Assembly (NCBI GenBank): GCA_965204565.1
Contig: CBDBEU010000005.1
Span: forward strand, 1,302,001 to 1,366,000
DNA length: 64,000 nucleotides
DNA from: CBDBEU01 sp965204565
GTDB taxonomy: Bacteria; Pseudomonadota; Alphaproteobacteria; Rhizobiales; TMED25
Direction: 5' to 3'
Each line of letters starts with the position of its first letter. The stretch's first letter is position 1. Of this stretch, positions 23,777 to 34,368 are shown piece after piece. A program made the translations under genes and the position numbers. Under the pieces are notes generated by a model. It worked only from the letters and a program-made list of their open reading frames with translations, made no database searches and had not been told where the DNA came from.

Positions 23777-26278
23777 TCAGATATCGAACAGCTGGACATC
23801 CGCGTCGACCGTGAATGACCAGGTTCCATCGTCGGCCGTGAAACTGCGATAGTTCTCTCCTTCGAAATCGACACGGTCCCCTTCGGTAAAGTCGTCCATG
23901 TCGAAGCGCAGCGTGTCCGTATTTCCGCCCTCGATCCGGACCTCATTCCCCGAAGCGCCCGCAAAGACAAAGTTGTCCTGGATGGTCAGATCCGTACCGC
24001 CGTCCCCGGAGCCGTCCCCGCCCAGCTGAACCACCTCAAGCCCGGCATGGTCCGGAAACCCGCCGCTGAAATCAATCCCGCCATTATACCGGACCTGATC
24101 CAGGCTGCCGTCACCGTCGGTGTCGAAATCGGTCCGGATCAGACTGCCACTCGCGTTGTAAGTGTAGGCCTCGCTCCGGTCGATGGTGCCGTCGTCGTCG
24201 TCGTCGAAGTCCCTCCGGATCAGACTGCCGCTCGCGTTGTAAGTGTAGTGCTCGCTCAGGTTGATAGTGCCGTCACCGCCCAAGTCTAAATCGATCCGGG
24301 TCAGGGTGCCACTCGCGTTGTAAGTGTAGTGCTCGCTCCGGTCGATGGTGCCGTCCGCGTCATCGTCGAAATCGGTTCGGGTCCGGGTGCCACTCGCATT
24401 GTAAGTGTAGGCCTCGCTCCGGTCGATGGTGCCGTCGTCGTCGTCGTCGAAGTCCCTCCGGGTCAGGCTCCGGGTGCCGTCGTCATCAAACGACTGGTGA
24501 ATGATCCGGTCGATGGTGCCGTCACCGTCCAGGTCGAACGCCCTCCGGTCACCGTCCAGGTCGAACGCCCTCCGGTCGATGGTGCCGTCCGCGTCATCGT
24601 CGAAATCGGTCCGGTAGCCGTCGTCATCAAACGTGTAGTGCTCGCTCCGGTCTATGGTGCCGTCATTGTCGTCGTCGAAGTCCCTCCGGGTCAGGCTCCG
24701 GGTGCCGTCCGCGGCAAACGCCTAGTGCTCGCTCCGGTCTATGGTGCCGTCATTGTCGTCGTCGAAATCGGTCCGGGTCAGACTGCCACTCGCGCTGTAA
24801 GTGTAGGCCTTGCTCCGGTCGATGGTGCCGTCCGCGTCATCGTCGAAATCGGTCCGGTCGATGGTGCCGTCGTCATACGTGTAGTGATAGATCCGGTCGA
24901 TGGTGCCGTCGTCGTCATCGTCGAAATCGGTCCGGGTCCGCGTCCGGATCCGGGTGCCGTAGTCACCATGATCATACGTGTCGTGATCGATCCGGTCGAT
25001 ATTGCCGTCATCGTCGTGGTCGTAATCGGTCCGGGTCCGCGTCCGGATCCGGTTGCCGTAGTCATCATGATCATACGTGTAGTGCTCGATCCGGTCGATA
25101 TTGCCGTCATCGTCCAGGTCGAAATCGAACCGGGTCCGCGTCCGGATCCGGTTGCCGTCGTCATCAAACGTGTAGTGCTCGATCCGGTCGATATTGCCGT
25201 CATCGTCCAGGTCGAACGCCCTCCGGGTCCGGATCCGGTTGCCGTAGACATCATACGTGTTGTGCTCGCTCTCCTCGATATTGCCGTCGCCGTCCCAGTC
25301 GAACGCCCTCCGGGTCGGGATCCGGGTGCCGTAGACATCATACGTGTAGTGCTCGCTCAGGTCGATATTGCCGTCACCGTCCCGGTCGAACGCCCTCCGG
25401 TCGATGGTGCCGTCCGCGTCATCGTCGAAATCGGTCCGGTATCCCAGGTGACCAAACGAATTGAACGCCCGATAGGCCTCGATCCGGTCGGTCGTGCCGT
25501 CCGCGTCATCGTCGAAATCGGTCCGGGTCAGACTGCCACTCGCGCTGTAAGTGTAGGCCTCGCTCCGGTCGATGGTGCCGTCATTGTCGTCGTCGAACCG
25601 GGTCCGGATCCGGTTGCCGTCGTCATCAAACGTGTAGTGCTCGCTCCGGTCGATGGTGCCGTCGCCGTCATCGTCGAAATCGGTCCGGGTCCGGGTGCCA
25701 CTCGCGTTGTAAGTGTAGTGCTCGACCCGGTCGATATCGCCGTCCGCGTGATTGTCGAAATCGGTCCGAATCACCCTACCCTGCGCATCAAGCGTGTAGT
25801 GCTCGACCCGGTCGATGGTGCCGTTCGCGTGATTGTCGAAATCGGTCCGAATCACCCTGCCCTGCGCATCAAGCGTGTAGCGCTCGATCCGGTCGATATT
25901 GCCGTAGTCATCATACGTGTAGTGCTCGCTCTCGTCGATAGTGCCGTCCCCGTCATCGTCGAAATCGGTCCGGAACACCCTGGGCCTGCCATAATACGTA
26001 TCGCGCGTGTAGTGCTCGATCCGGTCGATGGTGCCGTCGTCGTTTGAGTCGAAATCCCTCCGGGTCAGGCTCCGGGTGCCGTCCGCGGCAAACGCCTGGT
26101 GATCGATCCGGTCGACAGTGCCGTCATCGTCCAGATCCCGTTCCACCCGCTCCCAGCGACCGTCCGCATTCAGGTGGGCCGTCCGGTCGATATTGCCGTC
26201 ACCGTCCAGGTCGAACTCAATGCGGTCAATGGTGCCATCATTGTCGTCGTCGAACGCGGTCCGGGTTTGTTGTGCCAT
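23777..26278 (-). pseudogene. Acidic EF-hand-loop/YD-like repeat protein, interrupted by one in-frame TAG
   Basis: One continuous frame of 834 codons with a single internal stop, TAG at 24722-24724. The ATG at 26278 has GAGAGGA upstream. The product alternates 12-residue loops like DDDGDGTIDRSE, matching the EF-hand/dockerin calcium loop at positions 1, 3, 5, 6, 8, 9 and 12, with YD-like pieces such as HYTYDASG and GNRIRTRTDFD; about 27 loops can be counted. The last 100 residues are non-repetitive (LEVVQLGGDGSG to VDADVQLFDI) and resemble C-terminal export regions of type I secreted RTX-like proteins. At the TAG the sister repeat (codon at 26096-26098, DHQAFAADGTRSL) has CAG, so a C-to-T nonsense change is the simplest origin. 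A secreted calcium-binding role is inferred only. Confidence 0.75.
24110..26278 (-). repeat. Tandem degenerate coding repeats of the acidic protein
   Basis: Units of roughly 60 to 100 bases repeat through the region, built around GGCACCATCGACCGG-like cores (reading the minus strand) and TACACTTACAACGCGAGTGGC-type linkers. Some blocks recur almost exactly, for example the linker reading LDAQGRVIRTDFDNHA twice at about 25760-25890 and a doubled RAFDLDGD at about 24525-24570. The pattern implies repeated unequal exchange or slippage. Confidence 0.85.
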
Positions 26279-26474
26279 TGTCTGTTATCCTCTCCATATT
26301 TCGCGTTCGGGGCTACGCGAAATCCGGCCCGGTCAGAAACAGCGCATGATGGGCTCAAATCGCGGTGGAGAGTCAAGTACGGGGTGGGGCGTTTTCCAGT
26401 TCGAGGCGCTGAAACCATCGCAGGTAATGGCGTGACCCGCCCAGGGATTTCGGCAACCGGAATTCGGTTGGACC

Positions 26475-26491
26475 CCCGGATCAAGTCCGGG
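26475..26491. terminator. Hairpin after pccB
   Basis: CCCGGA-TCAAG-TCCGGG, a 6-bp stem with a 5-base loop in the 287-base gap between pccB and the repeat gene. There is no clear T-run. Such CCCGGA/TCCGGG palindromes recur between genes in many alphaproteobacteria, so it may be a dispersed repeat, a terminator of pccB, or both. Confidence 0.4.
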
Positions 26492-26565
26492 TGTGACGAG
26501 TCGTACTGGTTAATGGCCGTAGGCCCAGACAAGCACCGTTTTGTGCCCCAACGGCCTACTCCCCC

Positions 26566-28098
<1,533 letters not shown>

Positions 28099-28132
28099 GC
28101 CTGCCCCCGGGGCCGGCTGGGGGCGGCCCTTG

Positions 28133-28906
28133 TTATGTGCTTGGGCCCAGAATGGCGCGTGAGATGGCGGGGTCAAGCCCGCAGAAGTCGAACACCCGCG
28201 CGGCGGCAAGAAAGTCGCGGTGAAGCCCGGCGCGGCGCTTGGCAGCCTCGGCATCCTCGCCCCATTGGGAGATCTGCCAGTCCTCGTCCACATGAGCGGC
28301 GGCCCAGGTGGCCTTGGCGTCGATGACGCGGCGGGACAGCGCTAGCGCCATCAACACCGAACCGGACATGGTTGTTGTCATGGCAAGGGCCGCCAGTGCC
28401 AGATCGTCATGTTCGCCGATGAGGCGGGCGATGGCAGGGATGAGATCGGGGCTTTGCTCAACCGCAACAAGCCCGGCGGTGAGCGTCAGGCGGGTGGTGG
28501 TTACCTTCTCGGCCCAGTGCACGATCGGGTCCCAGCATTCGGCCTGGCGCGCCTCAAGGCCCTCGGGCGCGGCAGCGCGGTAGCAGATGGGATCGGAGCC
28601 AGCATAGGCGGCCATTGCCTTAATCACGCTGTCGCGCTCGCGGGCAACGCCGTCAATCGCGGTATTGGCAAGCCGTGTGAGCGGCATGGTCGGAGTTTCG
28701 ATGTCAGGGTCCTGCGCCTGCCATTCTCCCGCCAACTCTGCGCCCAACACCTCATGAGGGACAGTGAGCGGGGTCTTGAGCGGCGTGCGCGCTGGCCTGC
28801 CATCGAGCAGCACGCCAAAGCCGCCCTCAAGCGGTGCTGCCTCGGCGCGCTTGTAAAAGCGTTTGATCCTGGGTGCGGGTTCTGGCCGCGCCTTATCGCC
28901 GGACAC
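28133..28906 (-). CDS. ATP12-family F1-ATPase assembly chaperone
   Basis: 257 residues. Family marks: RIKRFYKRAEAAPLEGGFGVLLDGRPARTPLKTPL, LAGEWQAQDPDIETPTMPLTRLANTAIDGV and ICYRAAAPEGLEARQAECWDPIVHWAE. In mitochondria ATP12 holds the alpha subunit of F1; alphaproteobacteria carry homologues. Its start overlaps the end of rluC by 14 bases, so translation is probably coupled. Intact. Confidence 0.9.
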   Translation of the reverse strand: MSGDKARPEPAPRIKRFYKRAEAAPLEGGFGVLLDGRPARTPLKTPLTVPHEVLGAELAGEWQAQDPDIETPTMPLTRLANTAIDGVARERDSVIKAMAAYAGSDPICYRAAAPEGLEARQAECWDPIVHWAEKVTTTRLTLTAGLVAVEQSPDLIPAIARLIGEHDDLALAALAMTTTMSGSVLMALALSRRVIDAKATWAAAHVDEDWQISQWGEDAEAAKRRAGLHRDFLAAARVFDFCGLDPAISRAILGPST

Positions 28907-29894
28907 TTAAATCCTCCGGCTCGCCGGCATCGGCAAGCGTTTCATCAAATCCCAGAAGCTCGAATGCATGCGTCATGTGCTCAGGCATTGCTGCTGTGAC
29001 ATCAAGAGTGCCGCCCGACGGGTGTGGCAGGATGATGCGCCGCGCATGCAGATAAAGCCCTTCTTCAAGCCCGTCCAGTGCCTCCCGGTTCTGCACATTG
29101 AGATAGCGCCGGTCACCGAGCATCTCATGGCCGATATGGGCCATATGAACGCGCAGTTGGTGCTTGCGGCCGGTCTCCGGCTCAAGCTTGACCCAGGACA
29201 CACGGGTACCGGCACGGTCGATCAGCAAAAAGCGGCTGAGAGCATGAACCGCGCCCGGCTCGCCCTGATGGAGTACGCATTGCGTCTCTCCGAAGGTTGC
29301 CGCATCGGGGCCGATGAAATTGGAAATACGCCCGCCCTCGCCCGCCGGCACACCGCGCACCAGCGCCCAGTAGATCTTGCGTGCATGGCGTGATTTGAGC
29401 GATTTGGTGAGCGAGGCGGCGGCGGCGCGATCACGGGCGATCAGGAGTACGCCCGATGTATCGCGGTCGAGCCGGTGAACCAGCCGCGGGCGCTCGTCAT
29501 ACCTGCCCTGAAGCCCTATCAAAAGCCGGTCGACATGGGCCTTGACGCCGGTACCGCCTTGCGTTGCAAGCCCCGGCGGCTTGTTCAACGCAATCACCCG
29601 GTCATCCTGATGAATCACCAGCGAGCGGATGAATTTGTGATCTTCACTCGAGAGCGCCTCGGCGGGGCTTTTCTTGCGCACCGGGGGGTCGGCCAGTGGC
29701 GGTACGCGGATGCTCTGGCCGGCGATAACACGGGTCTCGGCCCTGGCCCTGCCGCCATCGATGCGGATCTGGCCCGAGCGGATCAGCTTTTGCGCATGGG
29801 CAAAGCCGACGCCGGGAAATTGCGATCTCAGCCAGCGGTCAAGGCGCATGCCGTCATCGCCACTTGCCACTTCGCGGTGCTGGACGCCGCTCAT
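28893..29894 (-). CDS. rluC: RluC/RluD-family 23S rRNA pseudouridine synthase
   Basis: 333 residues with an N-terminal S4 RNA-binding domain (MRLDRWLRSQFPGVGFAHAQKLIRSGQIRIDGG) and the RluA-type catalytic domain. The active-site motif HRLDRDTSGVLLIAR holds the catalytic aspartate near residue 141, and VKLEPETGRKHQLRVHMAHIGHEMLGDRRY is the second signature. RluC modifies three uridines of 23S rRNA; RluC versus RluD is judged by context and length. Its ATG shares ATGA with the crcB stop (29891-29894). Confidence 0.92.
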   Translation of the reverse strand: MSGVQHREVASGDDGMRLDRWLRSQFPGVGFAHAQKLIRSGQIRIDGGRARAETRVIAGQSIRVPPLADPPVRKKSPAEALSSEDHKFIRSLVIHQDDRVIALNKPPGLATQGGTGVKAHVDRLLIGLQGRYDERPRLVHRLDRDTSGVLLIARDRAAAASLTKSLKSRHARKIYWALVRGVPAGEGGRISNFIGPDAATFGETQCVLHQGEPGAVHALSRFLLIDRAGTRVSWVKLEPETGRKHQLRVHMAHIGHEMLGDRRYLNVQNREALDGLEEGLYLHARRIILPHPSGGTLDVTAAMPEHMTHAFELLGFDETLADAGEPEDLSVRR

Positions 29895-30271
29895 GCGAGC
29901 ACCGCGCGGGTGATATGAAGCGCCAGAAACAGGGCGCCGATCGAAAGGCCGCCCGAGCCCATCACGTAAAGCGCCGCGGTGAGGCTTTCCTTGCGCTCGA
30001 CCAGGAGGGCAACATCGAGCGAGAAGGCGGAAAAGGTGGTAAAGCCGCCGAGCACGCCGGTTGCCAGAAACAGGCGCAACTCCTGGCTTGCCTGGAACTT
30101 GAGCGCCAACGCCTCGACCAGCACGCCCATGAGGAAACAGCCGACAACATTGACCGTCAGCGTTCCCCAGGGAAACGAGCTGCCGAGATATTTGAGCGCT
30201 GCCATATTGACCAGATGACGGCTGCCAGCGCCCAGTGCGCCGCCGAGGGCGACCACAAACAGATGGTTCAT
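29891..30271 (-). CDS. crcB: Fluoride exporter CrcB/Fluc
   Basis: 126 residues, four hydrophobic helices. Marks are GGALGAGSRHLVN near the start, the WGTLTVNVVGCFLMGVL segment with its conserved asparagine, and GVLGGFTTFSAFSLD with the phenylalanines that line the fluoride path. Such proteins work as dual-topology dimers in the inner membrane. The ATG at 30271 shares ATGA with the rarA stop; an upstream TTG is unlikely. No fluoride riboswitch is seen, as expected inside an operon. Confidence 0.93.
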   Translation of the reverse strand: MNHLFVVALGGALGAGSRHLVNMAALKYLGSSFPWGTLTVNVVGCFLMGVLVEALALKFQASQELRLFLATGVLGGFTTFSAFSLDVALLVERKESLTAALYVMGSGGLSIGALFLALHITRAVLA

Positions 30272-31578
30272 GCGCCCTTCCCGCCCCTCAATTTGGCCCA
30301 ATAGTCGAGCCGCTTGACGATCTCGCGCTCAAAACCGCGCTCCTCAGGCGTATAGAAACTCATCCGTTCCAGCTCGTCGGGAAAATAGTGCTGGCCGGAA
30401 AAACCTGTCTCCTCGTCATGGTCATAGGCATAGCCGCGCCCGTAGCCTTCTTGCTTCATCAGCCTGGTCGGCGCGTTCAGAATATGCTTTGGCGGCATCA
30501 GCGAGCCGGTCTCACGCGCTGAACGGCTGGCAGCGCCAAATGCCTTGTAGCTGGCATTTGACTTGGGGGCGGTGGCGACATAGATCACCGCTTGGGCGAT
30601 CACCAGTTCACCTTCCGGCGAGCCGAGGAAATCATAGGCCTCCTTGGCGGCCAGCGCCTGGGTCAGCGCCTGCGGGTCGGCAAGGCCGATATCCTCCACC
30701 GCCATGCGCACCACGCGCCGCGCAATAAAGAGCGGGTCCTCGCCGCCGGACAGCATGCGCGCCAGCCAGTAAAGCGCGGCATCGGGATCGGAGCCGCGCA
30801 CCGATTTGTGCAGCGCCGAGATCAGATTGTAATGGCCATCACGGCCCTTGTCGTAGAGCGGTGCGCGTTCGTGGACGAGGCGCGTGAGTGCGGCGGTATC
30901 GAGATCATCGCCGCCCTCCCCGGTCACATCAAACACCGTCTCCATGAGATTGATGAGATGGCGCCCGTCGCCATCGGCCATGGCGACCAATGCGGTGCGC
31001 GCTTCTGGTTCCAGCGGCAGGGGGCGGCCGATTTCAGTCTCGGCGCGGGCGACAAGCTCTTGCAGCGCCTCGCTGGAAAGCCGGTTCAGCACCAGCACCT
31101 GGGAGCGAGATAGCAGCGCGCCATTCAGCACAAAGGACGGATTTTCGGTGGTCGCACCAACAAGCGTGATGGTGCCGTCTTCCATCACTGGAAGGAATCC
31201 ATCCTGCTGGGCGCGGTTGAAGCGGTGAATTTCATCGACAAACAACAGCGTGCCACGGCCGGCCTGACGGCGCGCGCGGGCGCGCTCAAAGGTCTTCTTC
31301 AAATCGGCGACACCGGTGAAAATCGCCGACATCTGTTCAAATTCAAGCCCGGCGGCACCGGCCAGCAGGCGCGCGATGGTAGTCTTGCCCGTGCCCGGTG
31401 GCCCCCAGAAGATCAGCGATGCCAGATGGCCGGCATCGACCATACGCCGCAGCGATCCTTCAGGTCCCAGCAGGTGATCCTGACCGACAACGAGACCCAG
31501 CTCATCAGGGCGCATGCGATCGGCCAGCGGGCGCGGCGCTTGTTCTTGCAATCCCGCCGCCTCGAACAGATTAGTCAT
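30268..31578 (-). CDS. rarA: Replication-associated recombination protein RarA (MgsA)
   Basis: 436 residues; an AAA+ clamp-loader-like ATPase acting at stalled replication forks. Walker A GPPGTGKTTIARLLA (about 60-74), the sensor stretch IFTGVADLKKTFERAR, Walker B LFVDEIHRFNRAQQD, then ATTENPSFVLNGALLSRSQV are canonical. The C-terminal region holds MLSGGEDPLFIARRVVRMAVEDIGLADP. The ATG at 31578 is 4 bases after the degP stop. Expression is tied to degP upstream and crcB/rluC downstream by overlaps. Confidence 0.95.
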   Translation of the reverse strand: MTNLFEAAGLQEQAPRPLADRMRPDELGLVVGQDHLLGPEGSLRRMVDAGHLASLIFWGPPGTGKTTIARLLAGAAGLEFEQMSAIFTGVADLKKTFERARARRQAGRGTLLFVDEIHRFNRAQQDGFLPVMEDGTITLVGATTENPSFVLNGALLSRSQVLVLNRLSSEALQELVARAETEIGRPLPLEPEARTALVAMADGDGRHLINLMETVFDVTGEGGDDLDTAALTRLVHERAPLYDKGRDGHYNLISALHKSVRGSDPDAALYWLARMLSGGEDPLFIARRVVRMAVEDIGLADPQALTQALAAKEAYDFLGSPEGELVIAQAVIYVATAPKSNASYKAFGAASRSARETGSLMPPKHILNAPTRLMKQEGYGRGYAYDHDEETGFSGQHYFPDELERMSFYTPEERGFEREIVKRLDYWAKLRGGKGA

Positions 31579-31582
31579 GGGC

Positions 31583-33088
31583 TCAGCCCCTGATGATGGT
31601 GCGCATGTGGCGCCCGCCGCGGCGAATGACGATTTCAAGCGGTAAGCCGGATTGCTTCAGTGTCGGTTCAATGTCGGCAACCAGCTCGATTTCACGCCCG
31701 CCAATGGCGACGATCACATCGTCAGGCCTGAGGCGCAGCTGAGCGGCGGGCGAGCGAGGGTCGACTTTCAGAATGATAACACCGCGCGCATTGGTGGAGA
31801 GCGAACGCTCTTCTGCCAATGCCGGCGACAGATTGGCGACATGCACGCCGGCAAGCGGCGCTGTTCCTGCAATCCTGGTCTGGTTGCGCGCAGGCTCCTC
31901 AGGCGCCGGGATGAGGTCGATAAAGGTGTTGAAAGTCTCACTTTCGCGTCTGATATTGAGCTTGGCGGCGGTGCCGATCTGCGACGTTGCAAGGCGGTAT
32001 TCGAGAGTTTGCCCGTTTTCGACCACAACACCGCCAATCGCGGTGATGATATCGCCAAGTTTGATGCCGGCCAGATCAAGCGGGCCGCCGGGATAGACTT
32101 CAGTGATGATGGCGCCGGTCGGGCGATCGAGCCCAAAGGATTCGGCGATATCCGAAGAGACGTCCTGCAGCGAGCCGCCCAGCCACGGCCGGCGCACCCG
32201 GCCGCTGCCCGACAGCGCCTGACTGGCAACGATGCGCGCCATATTGGAGGGAATCGAAAAGCCGATGCCGTGGCTGCCGCCGGAGCGCGAATAGATCGCG
32301 GTGTTGATGCCGACAATGGCGCCGGTGGAATCGACCAGCGGCCCGCCTGAATTGCCGGGATTGACGGCGGCATCGGTCTGGATGAAGAACTGGAAGTCGG
32401 AAATTCCGACATCGGTGCGCGCCAGTGCCGAGACGATACCGCTGGTCACGGTCTGTCCAATGCCGAAGGGATTGCCGACGGCGAGCACCACATCGCCCAC
32501 TTCCATGGCATCTGAATCGGCGAATTGAAGCGAGGGGAACGGTTCGTGATCTCCGAGAATGCGCAACACGGCAAGATCGGTGCGCTCATCCTTCAAAAGG
32601 ATCTCGGCCTCCAGTTCACGCCGGTCGGCAAGTGCTACCTTGATCTGGGTGCCGTCCTTGATGACGTGGTGATTGGTGATCACCATGCCGTCGGGGCTGA
32701 TGATGACGCCCGAGCCCAGCGAAGAGCGCACGCGCCCCCGCTCACGTTCGGAAAACGGGCTGCGGCCACCGAAAAAGCGCTGAAAGAAGGGATCGGAAAA
32801 AAATGGCGAAGAGGCGCGCTCGCGCTCCACGCGGCGCGAATAGACATTGACCACTGCAGGCGCCACACGGCGTACAACCGGCGCATAGGACAGCTTGAGT
32901 TCGCTGGCGGTTCTGGGGCCGTGGGAAAGCGTGCCAAGAGGCGTGATACGGCTTTCCTCGCCAGCCAGGAGCAGTGCGTCCTCAGCTGCCGACGGCTTGC
33001 CAGAGGCGGTGAGCGCAATCAGCACCGCAAGCAGACCGCGCCAGAGGGTGTGGGTAAAACCTAATTTATTCACGCTGTGCCACTTCAT
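31583..33088 (-). CDS. degP: Periplasmic serine protease/chaperone DegP (Do/HtrA)
   Basis: 501 residues. A signal peptide (LLAVLIALTASGKPSAA) leads to the trypsin-like domain with the triad in TNHHVIKDG, ERTDLAVLRI and AVNPGNSGGPLVD, followed by two PDZ domains (about 275-370 and 395-495). It degrades or refolds damaged envelope proteins. The ATG at 33088 lacks a strong ribosome binding site; a start a few codons later is possible. It heads the degP-rarA-crcB-rluC-ATP12-pccB run, in its usual place after rplQ, but separated from it here by a decayed gene. Confidence 0.94.
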   Translation of the reverse strand: MKWHSVNKLGFTHTLWRGLLAVLIALTASGKPSAAEDALLLAGEESRITPLGTLSHGPRTASELKLSYAPVVRRVAPAVVNVYSRRVERERASSPFFSDPFFQRFFGGRSPFSERERGRVRSSLGSGVIISPDGMVITNHHVIKDGTQIKVALADRRELEAEILLKDERTDLAVLRILGDHEPFPSLQFADSDAMEVGDVVLAVGNPFGIGQTVTSGIVSALARTDVGISDFQFFIQTDAAVNPGNSGGPLVDSTGAIVGINTAIYSRSGGSHGIGFSIPSNMARIVASQALSGSGRVRRPWLGGSLQDVSSDIAESFGLDRPTGAIITEVYPGGPLDLAGIKLGDIITAIGGVVVENGQTLEYRLATSQIGTAAKLNIRRESETFNTFIDLIPAPEEPARNQTRIAGTAPLAGVHVANLSPALAEERSLSTNARGVIILKVDPRSPAAQLRLRPDDVIVAIGGREIELVADIEPTLKQSGLPLEIVIRRGGRHMRTIIRG

Positions 33089-33146
33089 TTTTTAGCCATC
33101 GCGCCGTTCAGGTTCTACCAATATCGGAGCTTGCCGGCCAAATACA

Positions 33147-33171
33147 AAGGGCGGCCTGCGGGGCCGCCCTT
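33147..33171 (-). terminator. Strong hairpin terminator upstream of degP
   Basis: Perfect 10-bp stem AAGGGCGGCC/GGCCGCCCTT with a 5-base loop; on the minus strand TTTGTATTT follows. It would end transcripts of the small ORF at 33204-33374 and insulate degP from upstream transcription. Confidence 0.7.
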
Positions 33172-33203
33172 GAACCGGATAAATCACGGGATGGTCTTGA
33201 GTT

Positions 33204-33374
33204 CTATTTCAAATTCCTGCTCGCAATCAGATTTGTCCGCTCGGTGACGAGGCGCGCCACGCGCGCTTCGGCATCCGAACCGGAAGGACCTCCAACGGCT
33301 TCCTCGATCGCGGTACCCAGCTCCCGATCAATCTCGGTGCTGCGGTCGGTTCTGAGAGGAGACTGCGCTGCCAT
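33204..33374 (-). CDS. Possible small protein, 56 residues
   Basis: An ATG at 33374 with AAGGGA upstream opens a short frame: it starts MAAQSPLRTDRSTEIDREL and ends VTERTNLIASRNLK. The composition is charged and helical. It is the only frame immediately before the strong terminator at 33147-33171, which argues that something is transcribed here. I do not recognise it; it could also be the tail of a decayed gene. Confidence 0.35.
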   Translation of the reverse strand: MAAQSPLRTDRSTEIDRELGTAIEEAVGGPSGSDAEARVARLVTERTNLIASRNLK

Positions 33375-33390
33375 GATCAACTGATTCCCT

Positions 33391-34323
33391 TCATGACTCT
33401 ATATATTCATTGTAACGTCTTGCCGACAGAAGGGCACCGCTGATTGCGTCGGCGAGTTCTCTAACGGGTTGAATTTTCATTGGTGAAACGGCCGACGACA
33501 TCGCTGAAGGCAACGCAAACACCGACTGGCTTGGTCTTGCCGTTGCGTTGTATGCAAACGGAAAATAAGGAGCGGTACCGTTCCTGGTCATAAATACGAG
33601 AATAGCCGCCGACCGCCTCAAATATCGGCTGCTCGATGATGTCGCCATCGCGACTCGGACCTGTCGCTTGCGAATGTGTGGCCGACATGGTCCTTTCCGG
33701 GGCTCTAGGACCACGGTGTGTGATTCACATCTTTGTCCAGTCTGTCATAAGCAACGCATTGCAGCTCACCGTGATCGCACATGAATAAATAAACGGCAGA
33801 ATTCCAGTTCTCTCGTTCCTCGATTGAAAACAATATCTGCTTTTGGGTGACGACCGATGACAACATCACGTCGCATGCCCGGCCAATTTCGCCGCGGGTA
33901 AATGTGACGTGTGTCGCAAATCCATCGATCACATTGCGGCAAGCTGTCGCGACAGTACTTGTGGCAACGAGCTTTGTTATGCGGTTTTCGAGGCTATCGA
34001 TCTTGGCATCCGCCTTGTTCGTCGATTGCCCGGCGCGCGATTTCCACATAATCGATTGACTGCTTGTTCAGGACAGCAGGCAGCAAGCAACACTCCACAC
34101 GGTGCGCCAAAATAAGCAGTACGATCTGGACAGTTGATGTGTTCTCGGCATCCAGCGACCAAGCGCTCTTGCCTACTTCGCAGATACCGACCATTGCCGG
34201 TACGGCAATGGTCGAAAAAAATAATGAGGACGTGCCAATAAAACCACGACCTGCTGCAATACACGATGCAGTGAGGATGATTGTCCGAAGAAAAGCTGAA
34301 TGGTTTGCCTGGACATCGGGCAA
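33391..34323 (-). pseudogene. Membrane-anchored GAF-like protein gene, multiply frameshifted
   Basis: Three reading frames carry one protein in order: a hydrophobic N-terminal part ending KQSIDYVEIARRAIDEQ (34323 to about 34000); then KIDSLENRITKLVAT, VIDGFATHVTFTRGEIG and SAVYLFMCDHGELQCVAYDRL (34049-33705); then ISEAVGG-like GGYSRIYDQERYRSLFSVCIQRNGKTKPVGVCVAFSDVVGRF (33688-33461); and the end ELADAISGALLSARRYNEYIES with a stop at 33391. The middle and third pieces together have the order of a GAF domain. At least three indels are needed, so it is dead. Signal and partner are unknown. Confidence 0.5.
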
Positions 34324-34368
34324 TTCCTTTCCCGAGGATTCAGGTCCGTTCAGCGGATTTGCGCGTCT

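Noticed and set aside
24329..26047. Plus-strand ORF of 572 codons rich in VDGAVRVIVEIGP
   Set aside because: It is the complement of the acidic repeat gene. The repeated GAC/ACC/ATC codons produce an open antisense frame; it has no ribosome binding site and the minus strand gives the sensible EF-hand pattern and a proper start.
24110..26278. Regular short repeats that could suggest a CRISPR array
   Set aside because: Repeat and spacer lengths are irregular, the units stay in one reading frame and encode a coherent protein pattern, and no cas genes are present.
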